From: Clostridiales bacterium
Lineage (GTDB): Bacteria; Bacillota; Clostridia; Oscillospirales; Acutalibacteraceae
Direction: 5' to 3'
Assembly: GCA_021199275.1 (NCBI GenBank)
Contig: JAJQIJ010000028.1
Span: 1 to 51,455 of the forward strand
Length of the DNA: 51,455 bases
A model generated the notes under the pieces. It searched no databases, was not told the origin of the DNA, and was given only the letters and a program-made list of their open reading frames with translations. The translations under genes and the position numbers were made by a program. How positions within the stretch are numbered: position 1 is the stretch's first letter; every line of letters begins with the position of its first letter. Positions 1 through 8,344 of the stretch are shown here, in pieces.

Positions 1-13
1 CGGGGTCCGATTT

Positions 14-64
14 TTAATCAGCGGTGAGTACAATCTCCCGCTGATTAACGACAGCATAGCTGTC
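14..64. repeat. Two tandem inverted repeats downstream of the yerC-like gene
   Basis: Positions 14-24 and 38-48 are perfect 11-base inverted arms (TTAATCAGCGG / CCGCTGATTAA) with a 13-base loop. Positions 50-64 form a second hairpin, GACAGC-ATA-GCTGTC. They lie 3' of the minus-strand gene ending at 109 and may end its transcript. Neither is followed by a clear U tract on the minus strand, so the terminator role is inference. Confidence 0.5.
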
Positions 65-78
65 GCTTGCCACGTTGA

Positions 79-98
79 ATAACGGGCAAGCCCTTATT
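79..98. repeat. 20-base direct repeat, copy 1
   Basis: The 20 bases ATAACGGGCAAGCCCTTATT are identical to positions 7523-7542, upstream of clpX. The core GGGC-AA-GCCC is self-complementary. Both copies are intergenic. Whether this is a dispersed repeat family or coincidence cannot be decided from one window. Confidence 0.6.
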
Positions 99-115
99 GA
101 ATAATATATTATTCA
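98..115. repeat. Perfect 18-base palindrome over the yerC-like stop codon
   Basis: TGAATAATATATTATTCA reads the same on both strands and spans the 3' end of the regulator gene (stop at 109-111). It resembles a binding half-site pair or an AT-rich cruciform. No known operator is assigned. Confidence 0.5.
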
Positions 116-417
116 CCGTCTGCATTTATTGCGTCAAGCTTTTCAAAAATTTTGCGATAACCGAATGCGCCGTATTGCAGGCTTCTGTTAACGCGGCTTA
201 TTGTAGCCGTTGACGCGCCTGTTTCTTCCACTATGTCTGTGTAAACACGTTTGTCAGACAGCATTTTGGCAACCTTTATGCGCTGGCTTAGCGATTTAAG
301 CTCTTGCACTGTGCACAAATCTTCAAAAAAATCATAACATTCGTCAATATTTTCAAGCTGCAAAACAGCCTGAAACAAGAAATTTATATTGCTGTTTTCA
401 TCACGGTTAAGACCCAT
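109..417 (-). CDS. YerC/YecD family TrpR-related DNA-binding protein
   Basis: 102-residue protein of the YerC/YecD (TrpR-like) family, putative small transcriptional regulators. Residues about 35-90 carry the family helix-turn-helix: ELKSLSQRIKVAKML, then YTDIVEETGASTATISRVNR, then the aromatic end YGAFGYRKIF. The length matches the family (about 100 residues). The ATG at 415-417 follows GGGGTG by 7 bases. It is monocistronic: a sigma-A-like promoter lies at 500-528 and hairpins follow the stop. No aporepressor ligand can be inferred, and the regulated genes are unknown. Family assignment is firm, function is not. Confidence 0.85.
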   Translation of the reverse strand: MGLNRDENSNINFLFQAVLQLENIDECYDFFEDLCTVQELKSLSQRIKVAKMLSDKRVYTDIVEETGASTATISRVNRSLQYGAFGYRKIFEKLDAINADGE

Positions 418-499
418 AATAATGCACCCCGTACATTTTTTAATTATTACAGCGCATTAATAAAGCGCAGGTGCGCCGCCCTTGAAACGGCGCATTAAT

Positions 500-528
500 A
501 TTTTACCACGCTAAAGCCTGAAAGTAAA
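500..528 (-). promoter_or_regulatory. Sigma-A-like promoter of the yerC-like gene
   Basis: On the minus strand, TTTACT (523-528), a 17-base spacer and TAAAAT (500-505). The leader then contains an inverted repeat, TGCGCCG / CGGCGCA, with a 9-base loop (about 472-494), which could act in the RNA. Assigned by eye. Confidence 0.55.
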
Positions 529-551
529 GACAATTTTTAATTCTTAACAAT

Positions 552-1586
552 TTATTGAAGTTCTGTTTTGTTATTGCTGCTTAACAGATTAGCGTTCATA
601 ATGTGTTTTGTGGGGAAAGAAAAAATTTTCAAAGCACAAATAAAAGTCACGGCTATTGCCGCGGCGTAATATAAAGCCAAACCGCCCATGTTGCCCAAAG
701 CGCCTGTAAAGGTTAAACAGAAGCCGTCAAAGCCGAAAAATTCCAAAACATATAATATAGGCCTGTGCCAGAAATATATTTGCAGCGTTTTTTGCCCTGT
801 TTTTGTTATAAAGCCAAGGTGTGAAGCCGGAATCACGGCAATAAGAGCCCAAGACATTACCGCAGATATAATATAGCAAAGCGCCCTGATTAATATGCCG
901 CTTTCTGCAAAATCACCGCCGTATGAATTTCTGCCAGTCAGAAACGGGCGCAGCACATAAAGCTCGTTTCTGAAAACGGTAAACAAGATAAACACTGCCG
1001 CCAGTATAGCCGCGCCTATTACCTTATTTATTTTATTTTTATTTATTTCAACAAGCTTTTCCTTGGGCGTAATGGTGCCAAGCAGGAAAAACGGGAAATA
1101 AACAATTATTCTGGAAATTATAAGAAAGTCGCCTATAGACTTGTCATAGCCGGCAAAAAGAGCCAGCACAACAGCTGCGGCAATTAAAAATTTTTTATTT
1201 ATTTTTCTAAGTAAATAAGCCAGCAGTTCATATGCGGCAACGGCAAACATAAACCACGGTATTGCCTTGGTTGAAAAAAGATTTAGGCTTACGCTTGAAT
1301 CAAACAGCAAGCTTCTGACTGAAAAAATAAAAATACTTAGCAAAACATAGAGCGTTAAATATTTCAAAACCTTTTGCAATGTGTTTTTATTATTGTGAAA
1401 CAGCCCGAAAATATATATAAACAGCGGCATATGAAATGTGTAAATATATAAAAAAGCCACCCGCGCCACAGAGCTTTCGCCTGTGATTACATCGCTGAAA
1501 TGCCCAACAACAACACATGCTATTAAAACAAATTTAAGGTTGTCAAACAGGGCAATTCGTTTATTGCTTTGAAGTACTTCCCCCAT
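552..1586 (-). CDS. Membrane acyltransferase, acyltransferase 3 family
   Basis: Integral membrane protein of about 344 residues resembling the acyltransferase_3 family (OafA / fucose 4-O-acetylase-like), which transfers acyl groups to cell-surface sugars or other exported substrates. The N-terminus carries the family signature: FDNLKFVLIACVVVGHF with its His in the first membrane segment, followed by the conserved TFHMPLFIYIFGLF. About ten hydrophobic segments follow. The ATG at 1586 lies behind GGGGGG; a TTG start 4 codons earlier is less likely. It begins 15 bases after the lysA-like stop and is probably the last gene of the lon-engB-lysA transcript. The substrate is unknown. Confidence 0.8.
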   Translation of the reverse strand: MGEVLQSNKRIALFDNLKFVLIACVVVGHFSDVITGESSVARVAFLYIYTFHMPLFIYIFGLFHNNKNTLQKVLKYLTLYVLLSIFIFSVRSLLFDSSVSLNLFSTKAIPWFMFAVAAYELLAYLLRKINKKFLIAAAVVLALFAGYDKSIGDFLIISRIIVYFPFFLLGTITPKEKLVEINKNKINKVIGAAILAAVFILFTVFRNELYVLRPFLTGRNSYGGDFAESGILIRALCYIISAVMSWALIAVIPASHLGFITKTGQKTLQIYFWHRPILYVLEFFGFDGFCLTFTGALGNMGGLALYYAAAIAVTFICALKIFSFPTKHIMNANLLSSNNKTELQ

Positions 1587-1600
1587 AATACCCCCCAAAA

Positions 1601-2875
1601 TTAATCGCCAATCAATTTTTCATAAAAATCAAAACAATCAAATGTTGCAAAATAATCTTTTTCAGTTTCCGCGCGCCTTATGAGCTTAACCGAATTGTCG
1701 CCGCAAAGAAGCAATTCGGCAGAACGCAGCTTGCCGTTATAGTTATAGCCCATTGAAAAGCCGTGAGCGCCCGTGTCGTGAATATAAAGTATATCGCCCA
1801 TGTCAATCTTAGGCAAAAGCCTGTCAATTGCAAATTTGTCGTTATTTTCGCACAAAGAGCCTGTGATGTCATATTTATATTCAGCTTTAGCATTTTCTTT
1901 GCCCAAAACAGTTATATGGTGGTAAGCGCCATACATGGCGGGGCGCATTAAATTTGCAGCAGAAGCGTCAACGCCGATATATTCCTTATATGTGTGCTTT
2001 TCATTAATTGCAGTTGTAACAAGCGCGCCGAAAGGCCCTGTCATAAACCGCCCAAGCTCTGTAAATATTTTCACACTGCCCAGCCCGTGCGGAACAAGCA
2101 CCTCTTCAAAAGCGGCCTTTACCCCATTGCCAATTACCGCAATGTCATTTGCTTGCTGGCCGGGTTTATATGGAATGCCAACGCCGCCGGAAAGGTTTAT
2201 AAAGCTTATATTTACGCCGACTTTTTCTTTGACTTCCACCGCAAGTTCAAAAAGGATTTTTGCAAGCATGGGGTAATATTCGTTAGTAACGGTGTTTGAA
2301 CACAGGAAAGAATGAATGCCGAAATTTTTAACACCCTTTTCTTTCATGATTTTAAAAGCCTTAATAATCTGTTCGTGCGTCATGCCGTATTTTGCGTCGC
2401 CCGGGTTGTCCATAATACCGTTGCTGAGCTTGAAAACGCCGCCGGGGTTATAGCGGCAGCTCATTGTTTCGGGCAATGCGCCGCAAACGGCTTCAACAGT
2501 TTTTATGTGCGTAATGTCGTCAAGATTTATAATTCCGCCCAGCTCGGCGCAAAGCTTAAATTCGTCTGCCGGGGTGTCGTTGGAAGAAAACATAATGTCT
2601 TCACCCAAAGCGCCCACTGTTTTGGCAATTTGCAGCTCTGCTTTTGACGAACAGTCGCACCCGCAGCCGTATTCACGCAAAATATTTATTAAAAACGGGT
2701 TTGGGTTTGCCTTTACGGCAAAATATTCCTTAAAACCCTTGTTCCATGAAAATGCTTTTTTTAAAGCGCTTACATTATTGCGAATGCCCGCCTCGTCATA
2801 AATATGAAACGGCGTGGGGAATTTTTTTATTATGTTTTGTGCCTGTTCTTTTGTTATAAAAGGTTTTTTTTGCAT
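1601..2875 (-). CDS. lysA: Diaminopimelate decarboxylase-type PLP enzyme
   Basis: 424-residue fold-type III PLP decarboxylase, most likely meso-diaminopimelate decarboxylase (last step of lysine synthesis). The PLP lysine is K55 in YFAVKANPNP. CDCSSKAEL, the glycine-rich INLSGGVGIPY, ELGRFMTGPFG and the C-terminal CENNDKFA and HDTGAHGFSMGYNYNG motifs follow in the expected order. The ATG follows AGGAGA. It lies 18 bases after engB, probably in one operon with lon. The related carboxynorspermidine and ornithine/arginine decarboxylases of this fold cannot be fully excluded, but the C-terminal GAHGFSMGYNYN favours LysA. Confidence 0.82.
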   Translation of the reverse strand: MQKKPFITKEQAQNIIKKFPTPFHIYDEAGIRNNVSALKKAFSWNKGFKEYFAVKANPNPFLINILREYGCGCDCSSKAELQIAKTVGALGEDIMFSSNDTPADEFKLCAELGGIINLDDITHIKTVEAVCGALPETMSCRYNPGGVFKLSNGIMDNPGDAKYGMTHEQIIKAFKIMKEKGVKNFGIHSFLCSNTVTNEYYPMLAKILFELAVEVKEKVGVNISFINLSGGVGIPYKPGQQANDIAVIGNGVKAAFEEVLVPHGLGSVKIFTELGRFMTGPFGALVTTAINEKHTYKEYIGVDASAANLMRPAMYGAYHHITVLGKENAKAEYKYDITGSLCENNDKFAIDRLLPKIDMGDILYIHDTGAHGFSMGYNYNGKLRSAELLLCGDNSVKLIRRAETEKDYFATFDCFDFYEKLIGD

Positions 2876-2893
2876 TACATATTCTCCTGTTTT

Positions 2894-3481
2894 TTATTGT
2901 TGCTCACTAAAAGCCTTTTCTATTTCTTTTTTTATTTCATCTGTCCCCATGCCTGAAAGCGCGGAAAACGGAATTACGGGGCATTGGGCGCCCCCAAGTT
3001 CAGAACGAACGCCGGAGCACCTGTTTTTAAACTGTGTTTTGTTAAGCTTGTCCGCCTTAGTAAGCACAATGATGAAAGGCATTTTCTTTGCATTGAGATA
3101 TGAAATCATGTCATAATCGTCTTTTGTGGGCTCTCTGCGCATATCAATAAGCAAAATCACCAGTAAAATGCTTTTGGCTTTTTCAAAATAATATTGCGTC
3201 AGCGCAGAAAAGCGCAGAATTTCGCCCTTGGAAGCCTTTGCATAGCCGTAACCCGGCAGGTCAACAAACAGTTTTGAGTCAACACGGTAATAATTAATTG
3301 TTACCGTTTTGCCCGGCACTGAACTTACTCTTGCAAGATTTTTTCTGTTGAAAAGCTTATTTATAAGTGAACTTTTGCCCACATTTGAACGCCCGGCAAA
3401 AACAACCTGCCCCTCGCCGCTGAATTCAAGCTGACTTTTAAGGCCGTAAGCTTTTTCAAATTGCGCGTTGTTAAAATTCAT
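2894..3481 (-). CDS. engB: Ribosome biogenesis GTP-binding protein EngB/YsxC
   Basis: 195-residue cytoplasmic TRAFAC-class GTPase needed for late assembly of the 50S subunit. The GTPase motifs are complete: P-loop FAGRSNVGKSSL, G3 DLPGYGYAK and G4 TKADK. The length is typical. The ATG at 3479-3481 was chosen because AGGTG, overlapping the lon stop codon, is its ribosome binding site; a GTG two codons upstream is adjacent to that site and too close. The lon-engB order is conserved in Firmicutes (lonA-ysxC in Bacillus), supporting co-transcription and translational coupling. Confidence 0.93.
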   Translation of the reverse strand: MNFNNAQFEKAYGLKSQLEFSGEGQVVFAGRSNVGKSSLINKLFNRKNLARVSSVPGKTVTINYYRVDSKLFVDLPGYGYAKASKGEILRFSALTQYYFEKAKSILLVILLIDMRREPTKDDYDMISYLNAKKMPFIIVLTKADKLNKTQFKNRCSGVRSELGGAQCPVIPFSALSGMGTDEIKKEIEKAFSEQQ

Positions 3482-3487
3482 AAACAC

Positions 3488-5893
3488 CTACTGCGTAATA
3501 ACGCTTACTTTCTTTTCGCGGTGTGGGTAAATATTTTTCAAATTAAAGCCGCCGCCGTTTGGCGCGCTTTCAAATGCATATTCAACAATTTCAAAGAAAT
3601 CGGAAACACAAATGAACTTAACGTTTTGCTTTACTTCGCTGCAAACCTCTGCCAGGTCTTGCGCATTATCTTTCGGAATAATAACCGTGGTGCAGCCGGA
3701 AGTATATGCCGCCATGCTCTTTTCTTTGAGCCCGCCAATGGGCAGCGCCTTGCCTTTCAGGCTTATTTCGCCGGTCATAGCAATGTCTCTTTTGATAGGC
3801 GTGTCTGTAAGTTCAGAAACAACTGCGGTTGTTATTGCAAGCCCTGCGGAAGGCCCGTCTTTAGGCACGGCGCCTTCAATAGCGTGAATATGTATGTCTT
3901 TGGTTTTATAAAAGTCACTTTCAATGCCGAAAGCTTCGGCATTGGCGCGCACAAAGGACACAGCGGTTTTTGCGCTTTCCTGCATAACATCGCCTAAATT
4001 ACCGGTTAAAACAATTTTTCCGGTGCCGGGCACCGCTGAAACTTCAACAGGCAGCAGCGCGCCGCCGGCTGAAGTCCATGCCAGCCCGTTAATAACACCG
4101 ACTTCGTTTTCGGCGTTAATTTTATCTTTTCGGTATTTTTCCGGGCCGATTAGAGACTGTAAATCTTTTCTTTCTATTTTAAAAGTTTTATGCGAACTTT
4201 CAAGCGCATACGCCGCTTTTCTGCAAAGCGCGGCAATCTGCTTTTCAAGCGAACGCACCCCGGCTTCGCAGGTGTAATTTTCAATCAGGGCTTTAAATGC
4301 GTCGTCGCTTATTTTGAATTCGCGCGCGGTGAGCTTATGCTTTTTCATTTCTTTTTTAAGAAGAAATTCCTTAGCAATGTGAAATTTTTCAACATATGTA
4401 TATGAATTCAGCTCAATTATTTCCATTCTGTCTCTGAGTGGTGGTGCTATTTCAGAAATGTTGTTAGCGGTTGTTATAAACATAACGCGGCTTAAATCAA
4501 GCGGGAAATCAATATAGTGGTCATAAAAAGTGCTGTTTTGTTCAGGGTCAAGCGCTTCAAGCAAAGCGGCAGCCGGGTCGCCTTTATAGTCACGCCCGAC
4601 TTTGTCTATTTCATCAAGCAGAATTATCGGGTTCATAACGCCTGATTTAATAACAGCTTCTGCAATTCTGCCTGCCATAGCGCCGATATATGTGCGCCTG
4701 TGCCCCCTTATTTCTGCTTCGTCAGATATGCCGCCCAATGAAATGCGCACATATTTTCTGTTCATGCTTTTTGCAAGACTTTTGACTATAGATGTCTTGC
4801 CCACGCCGGGCGGGCCGTAAAGGCATATTATCTGCCCGGAATAGTCAGGGTTGCGTTTGTAAACTGCAAGAGCTTCTATAATTCTGTCTTTTACAGAGTC
4901 AAGCGAATAATGGTCTTTATCTAAAACCTTTCTGCTTTTTTCAAGGTTAATAGAATTTTTTGTAAATTTTTGAAAAGGAATTTCCAGGCATTTGTCAAGA
5001 TATGAACGAATTACCGTGCCTTCGTGAGAGCCATAGGGCGTTTTTTTCAGCTTGTCGGCTTCTTTTATAAGCTTTTCGCGAATTTCGCCGCTGCATTTAA
5101 GCTTATTTATGGCCGCTATATATTCGTCTGCCTCTTCAAACGGGTTGTCGCTTTCACCCAAAGCTTCCGAAATAACTTTCATTTCTTCGCGCAGGTAATA
5201 TTCGCGCTGGCTTTTGTCTATTTCCCGCTGCACCTTTTCGTGAATGTCTGCCTCTATTTTCAGCATGTCAACATCATTTTTCAATATTGCCAAAAGCGTG
5301 TTTGCCCTGGCGGAAACATCTAACTCTTCCAGCACCTTTTGCTTGTCTTCAAGCGAAAAATAGGAAATAAAAGCAATGCTGTCGCACAGCTTTTCCAAAG
5401 ATGTCATGTTAAGCAAAGGCTGCGCAGCAGTTTTTAGCTTAGGAAAAAAGCGCGCATATTCGCCAAACAGCGCTTTAATTATGTCGCAGGCTATTTCTTC
5501 GCCGTCAAGAGTTAAGCCTGCCGTTTCGCTGTCTGCAAGCTGCACGCCGGCACAAATAAACGGCTGGGTTTTGTTAATAGCCAAAAGCACGCCGCGGCGA
5601 ATTCCCTTTGCTTTAACAATGTATTCGTTAGCGTTTTCAACCTGTGTTGTGCTTATTATTTCGCAAAGAACACCCATTGAATAAAGGTCTTCAATGTGCG
5701 GGCTTGAAACCGAAGCGTCTATTTGAGAAACAAGAAAAATCAAATTGTCATTAGCGGCTGCATTTTTCAGCGAAGCTATACTTTTCTGTCTGCCTGTTGT
5801 GAATTCAAGTGTCTTGCCCGGAAATATTATCAAATTGCGAAGCGGTATTACAGGTATGTCAACAATATCAGCGTTCAACAATTTATTTGCCAT
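3488..5893 (-). CDS. lon: ATP-dependent protease LonA
   Basis: 801-residue LonA: N-terminal substrate-binding LAN domain (about 10-200), a coiled region with EYYLREEMK, an AAA+ module (Walker A GPPGVGKT at 360-367, Walker B IILLDEIDK) and a C-terminal serine/lysine protease domain. The catalytic serine is S682 in KDGPSAG; the lysine partner is K725 in GGLKEK. It degrades misfolded and short-lived regulatory proteins in the cytoplasm. It is placed after tig, clpP and clpX as in Bacillus, but has its own promoter (6154-6182) and a leader of about 250 bases. No HrcA (CIRCE) or CtsR operator was seen. Confidence 0.96.
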   Translation of the reverse strand: MANKLLNADIVDIPVIPLRNLIIFPGKTLEFTTGRQKSIASLKNAAANDNLIFLVSQIDASVSSPHIEDLYSMGVLCEIISTTQVENANEYIVKAKGIRRGVLLAINKTQPFICAGVQLADSETAGLTLDGEEIACDIIKALFGEYARFFPKLKTAAQPLLNMTSLEKLCDSIAFISYFSLEDKQKVLEELDVSARANTLLAILKNDVDMLKIEADIHEKVQREIDKSQREYYLREEMKVISEALGESDNPFEEADEYIAAINKLKCSGEIREKLIKEADKLKKTPYGSHEGTVIRSYLDKCLEIPFQKFTKNSINLEKSRKVLDKDHYSLDSVKDRIIEALAVYKRNPDYSGQIICLYGPPGVGKTSIVKSLAKSMNRKYVRISLGGISDEAEIRGHRRTYIGAMAGRIAEAVIKSGVMNPIILLDEIDKVGRDYKGDPAAALLEALDPEQNSTFYDHYIDFPLDLSRVMFITTANNISEIAPPLRDRMEIIELNSYTYVEKFHIAKEFLLKKEMKKHKLTAREFKISDDAFKALIENYTCEAGVRSLEKQIAALCRKAAYALESSHKTFKIERKDLQSLIGPEKYRKDKINAENEVGVINGLAWTSAGGALLPVEVSAVPGTGKIVLTGNLGDVMQESAKTAVSFVRANAEAFGIESDFYKTKDIHIHAIEGAVPKDGPSAGLAITTAVVSELTDTPIKRDIAMTGEISLKGKALPIGGLKEKSMAAYTSGCTTVIIPKDNAQDLAEVCSEVKQNVKFICVSDFFEIVEYAFESAPNGGGFNLKNIYPHREKKVSVITQ

Positions 5894-6150
5894 ATAAAAA
5901 CTGCCTTTCTGTATTTAATGAAAAACTGATTGCATTGCAGGCAGCACCGCCGTTTTTCGGCGCTGGCTGCCAAAAGGACAAAAGATAATGATTACACCCG
6001 GCATTTTGCCAAATAACCCACCGGGTAATAAATTTGAAAAAAATCAGTAATTAAAAAAGCCATGCCCTGCTTTAAACATGTTAGGGATACGCTGTTAGCT
6101 GCCTAAAAATCAGAAAGCGCCGCCTTACGTCAGGGACATTTCTTATTTAA
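5894..6150 (-). promoter_or_regulatory. Long structured 5' leader of lon (gene-free 320-base gap 5894-6213)
   Basis: The gap between clpX and lon holds the clpX terminator, the lon promoter and about 250 bases of leader. On the minus strand the leader has a hairpin GGCAGC ... GCTGCC enclosing GCGCCG / CGGCGG (5939-5971) and a second stem of ACCCGG with CCGGGT (about 5996-6027). An AAAGC ... GCTTTTTT element lies near 6050-6075 and could be a weak terminator. No named riboswitch or T-box core was recognised. Regulation by RNA structure is inference. Confidence 0.45.
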
Positions 6151-6153
6151 GCT

Positions 6154-6182
6154 ATTATATATTACTAAAATAAAAAAGGCAA
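6154..6182 (-). promoter_or_regulatory. Sigma-A promoter of lon
   Basis: Minus-strand TTGCCT (6177-6182), a 17-base spacer and TATAAT (6154-6159). The -35 box and spacer lie inside the clpX terminator, so the two elements share sequence. Confidence 0.7.
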
Positions 6183-6201
6183 GTGAAAACCCGCCTTTTT
6201 T
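6172..6201 (-). terminator. Terminator of clpX
   Basis: AAAAAAGGC and GCCTTTTTT arms with a 12-base loop, followed on the minus strand by an ATTTT tract, 12 bases after the clpX stop. It overlaps the lon promoter. Confidence 0.7.
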
Positions 6202-6213
6202 TCTTTTTGCTTA

Positions 6214-7497
6214 TTATGCGTTTTTTAAGTCAGACGCTTTAAGCGTTTTGAGCTGCTTTTTCTGGTTTCTTAAAACAATTGGCTCAGCTGAGTTTCTGAC
6301 TGCGTCTTCGGTAATAATAACCTTTTCCGCCTTTGGGTCGCTCGGAATTTTATACATTAAATTCATAAGCACGTTTTCAAAAACAGTTCTCAGCCCGCGC
6401 GCGCCGGTATTTTTTTGCAAGGTAATGTCTGCAATTGCGTCAATTGCCTCTTTTTTAAATTCCAAATCAACGCCGTCAAGCTTAAACAGCTTGGTATATT
6501 GCTTTATAATTGAATTTTTAGGCTCGCTCATTATTTTTATAAGGGCTTCCCTGTCAAGCTTGTCAAGCACCGTTATTACGGGAATTCTGCCAATAAGTTC
6601 AGGAATCAGCCCATATTTTACCAGGTCGTGCTGTTCAACCCTGTGCAAAATATTTTCATTTTTGTCAACAGTGCTTTCAATGTCTGCGCCAAAGCCAAAT
6701 GAATTTGAAGAAATTCTTTTTTTAATGATTTTGTCAATTCCGTCAAAAGCGCCGCCGCAGATAAACAAAATATTAGATGTGTCAATTTGAATAAATTCCT
6801 GCTGCGGGTGCTTTCTGCCGCCGCCCGGCGGAACATTTGACACAGTGCCTTCAATTATTTTCAAAAGAGCCTGCTGCACGCCCTCTCCGCTGACGTCGCG
6901 CGTAATTGAGCGGTTTTCGGACTTTCTTGAAATTTTATCTATTTCATCAACATATATAATTCCGCGTTCAGCTTTTTCAATGTCAAAATCGGCGGCCTGA
7001 ATAAGTCTAAGCAATATGTTTTCCACGTCTTCGCCCACATAGCCCGCTTCTGTAAGAGTGGTTGCGTCTGCAATGGCAAACGGCACCTGCAAAATTTTTG
7101 CCAGAGTCTGCGCCAGCATGGTTTTGCCCACGCCTGTCGGGCCGAAAAGCAAAATGTTGCTTTTTTGCAGTTCAACATCGCTCTGTTCGGGCGAATATAT
7201 GCGTTTATAATGGTTATAAACAGCAACAGACAGGGCAATTTTGGCGCTGTCCTGCCCTATTACATATTCGTCAAGCTTTTCTTTTATTTCTGCCGGCTTT
7301 GGCAACACAATGTCTTCGTTAGACTGAACGCTGCTTGGCATTTCGCCGTCATAAGAGCTTTCAATAAGGTTATTGCAAAGCTGCACGCATTCGTCGCATA
7401 TAAAAACGTCAGGCCCTTCAATGAGCTTGTGCACCATTGCTTCCGACTTGCCGCAAAAAGAACATCTTGCCAAAAAATTTTTATTGTCCCGCGCCAT
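6214..7497 (-). CDS. clpX: ATP-dependent Clp protease ATP-binding subunit ClpX
   Basis: 427-residue AAA+ unfoldase that feeds substrates into ClpP. It has an N-terminal C4 zinc-binding domain (CSFCGKS ... [10 protein letters not shown], residues about 9-37), Walker A GPTGVGKT, Walker [10 protein letters not shown] and the sensor region NTGARGLR. The open frame extends 43 codons upstream, but the family start is the ATG at 7497, preceded by GGGTGGTG. The family pore-loop motif (GYVGEDVE) and the ClpP-contact IGF-like loop region (SNSFGFG) can be located. It follows clpP by 174 bases. A terminator follows the stop. Confidence 0.95.
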   Translation of the reverse strand: MARDNKNFLARCSFCGKSEAMVHKLIEGPDVFICDECVQLCNNLIESSYDGEMPSSVQSNEDIVLPKPAEIKEKLDEYVIGQDSAKIALSVAVYNHYKRIYSPEQSDVELQKSNILLFGPTGVGKTMLAQTLAKILQVPFAIADATTLTEAGYVGEDVENILLRLIQAADFDIEKAERGIIYVDEIDKISRKSENRSITRDVSGEGVQQALLKIIEGTVSNVPPGGGRKHPQQEFIQIDTSNILFICGGAFDGIDKIIKKRISSNSFGFGADIESTVDKNENILHRVEQHDLVKYGLIPELIGRIPVITVLDKLDREALIKIMSEPKNSIIKQYTKLFKLDGVDLEFKKEAIDAIADITLQKNTGARGLRTVFENVLMNLMYKIPSDPKAEKVIITEDAVRNSAEPIVLRNQKKQLKTLKASDLKNA

Positions 7498-7671
7498 AAA
7501 GCACCACCCGGTAATTATAAATATAACGGGCAAGCCCTTATTTAAGGGAAAGCCCAGTAATTCAGCCGCACAGCTGAAAGCTGTTTTTGCGTTGTGCGCA
7601 AAAAGGCGCATGCCGGCTTGCAGCAAGCTAATAATATATGGCTTTGTTGCAAGCGGCAGGCTTAATTTGAA
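7498..7671 (-). other. clpP-clpX intergenic segment with inverted repeats and repeat copy 2
   Basis: This 174-base gap holds the second copy of the 20-base repeat (7523-7542) and, within it, AAGCCCTTATTTAAGGGAAAG, which can pair CCCTTA with TAAGGG. Nearer clpP, stretches with GCTTGC and GCAAGC repeat in both orientations (about 7612-7665) and can fold. No strong promoter was found, so clpX may rely on read-through from tig/clpP. Confidence 0.4.
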
Positions 7672-8253
7672 TTATCTTTTGTCAATTACTTTATCAACCA
7701 GCCCATATTCAAGCGCTTCCTGCGCGCTAAGCCAGTTGTCTCTGTCTGTATCGGCGGCAACTTCTTCAACGCTCTTATTGCAGTTGGCAGCCAATATTTC
7801 ATTGAGCTTGTTTTTTGTTTTTAATATATGCTTAGCGGCAATTTCTATTTCAGTTGCCTGGCCCTGAGTTTGCCCAAGCGGCTGGTGAATCATGACTTCC
7901 GCATTCGGCAGGCAAATTCTTTTGCCCTTTGTGCCGCTGGAAAGCAAAAACGCACCCATAGACGCCGCCATGCCAATGCATATTGTTGAAACGTCACACT
8001 TGATATACTGCATGGTGTCGTAAATAGCAAAGCCGTCTGTAACAGAGCCGCCCGGCGAATTAATGTAAAGATTTATGTCTTTTTCACTGTCTTGCCCTTC
8101 AAGAAATAAAAGCTGGGCTACAACAAGCGAAGCAGTCTGAGCATTAACTTCGTCTGACAAAACAATAATTCTGTCATTAAGTAAACGCGAAAAAATGTCC
8201 ATAGAGCGTTCGCCGTTTCCTGTTTGTTCAACAACATAAGGTACTAATGCCAT
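7672..8253 (-). CDS. clpP: ATP-dependent Clp protease proteolytic subunit ClpP
   Basis: 193-residue serine peptidase forming the tetradecameric ClpP chamber used by ClpX. Counting from the chosen start, the catalytic triad is S98 (GMAASMGA), H123 (VMIHQPLG) and D172 (DTDRDNW), exactly the canonical spacing. The oxyanion segment [11 protein letters not shown] is present. The ATG at 8253 is preferred because GGTGG lies 5 bases upstream; the ATG 4 codons earlier sits directly against its GGAT. It lies between tig and clpX, the usual Firmicutes order, and is probably co-transcribed with tig. Confidence 0.95.
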   Translation of the reverse strand: MALVPYVVEQTGNGERSMDIFSRLLNDRIIVLSDEVNAQTASLVVAQLLFLEGQDSEKDINLYINSPGGSVTDGFAIYDTMQYIKCDVSTICIGMAASMGAFLLSSGTKGKRICLPNAEVMIHQPLGQTQGQATEIEIAAKHILKTKNKLNEILAANCNKSVEEVAADTDRDNWLSAQEALEYGLVDKVIDKR

Positions 8254-8344
8254 AATAACCACCATATCCTTTCAAATATATTCAATAAAACTTGCCCATG
8301 TCGGGCATTTTGGTGCAAATTAAAACTGTTTTGGGCTGATATAA

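Noticed and set aside
5894..6150. 6S RNA in the lon leader
   Set aside because: I could not build the long closing stem with a central bubble that defines 6S RNA; the segment is better treated as an mRNA leader.
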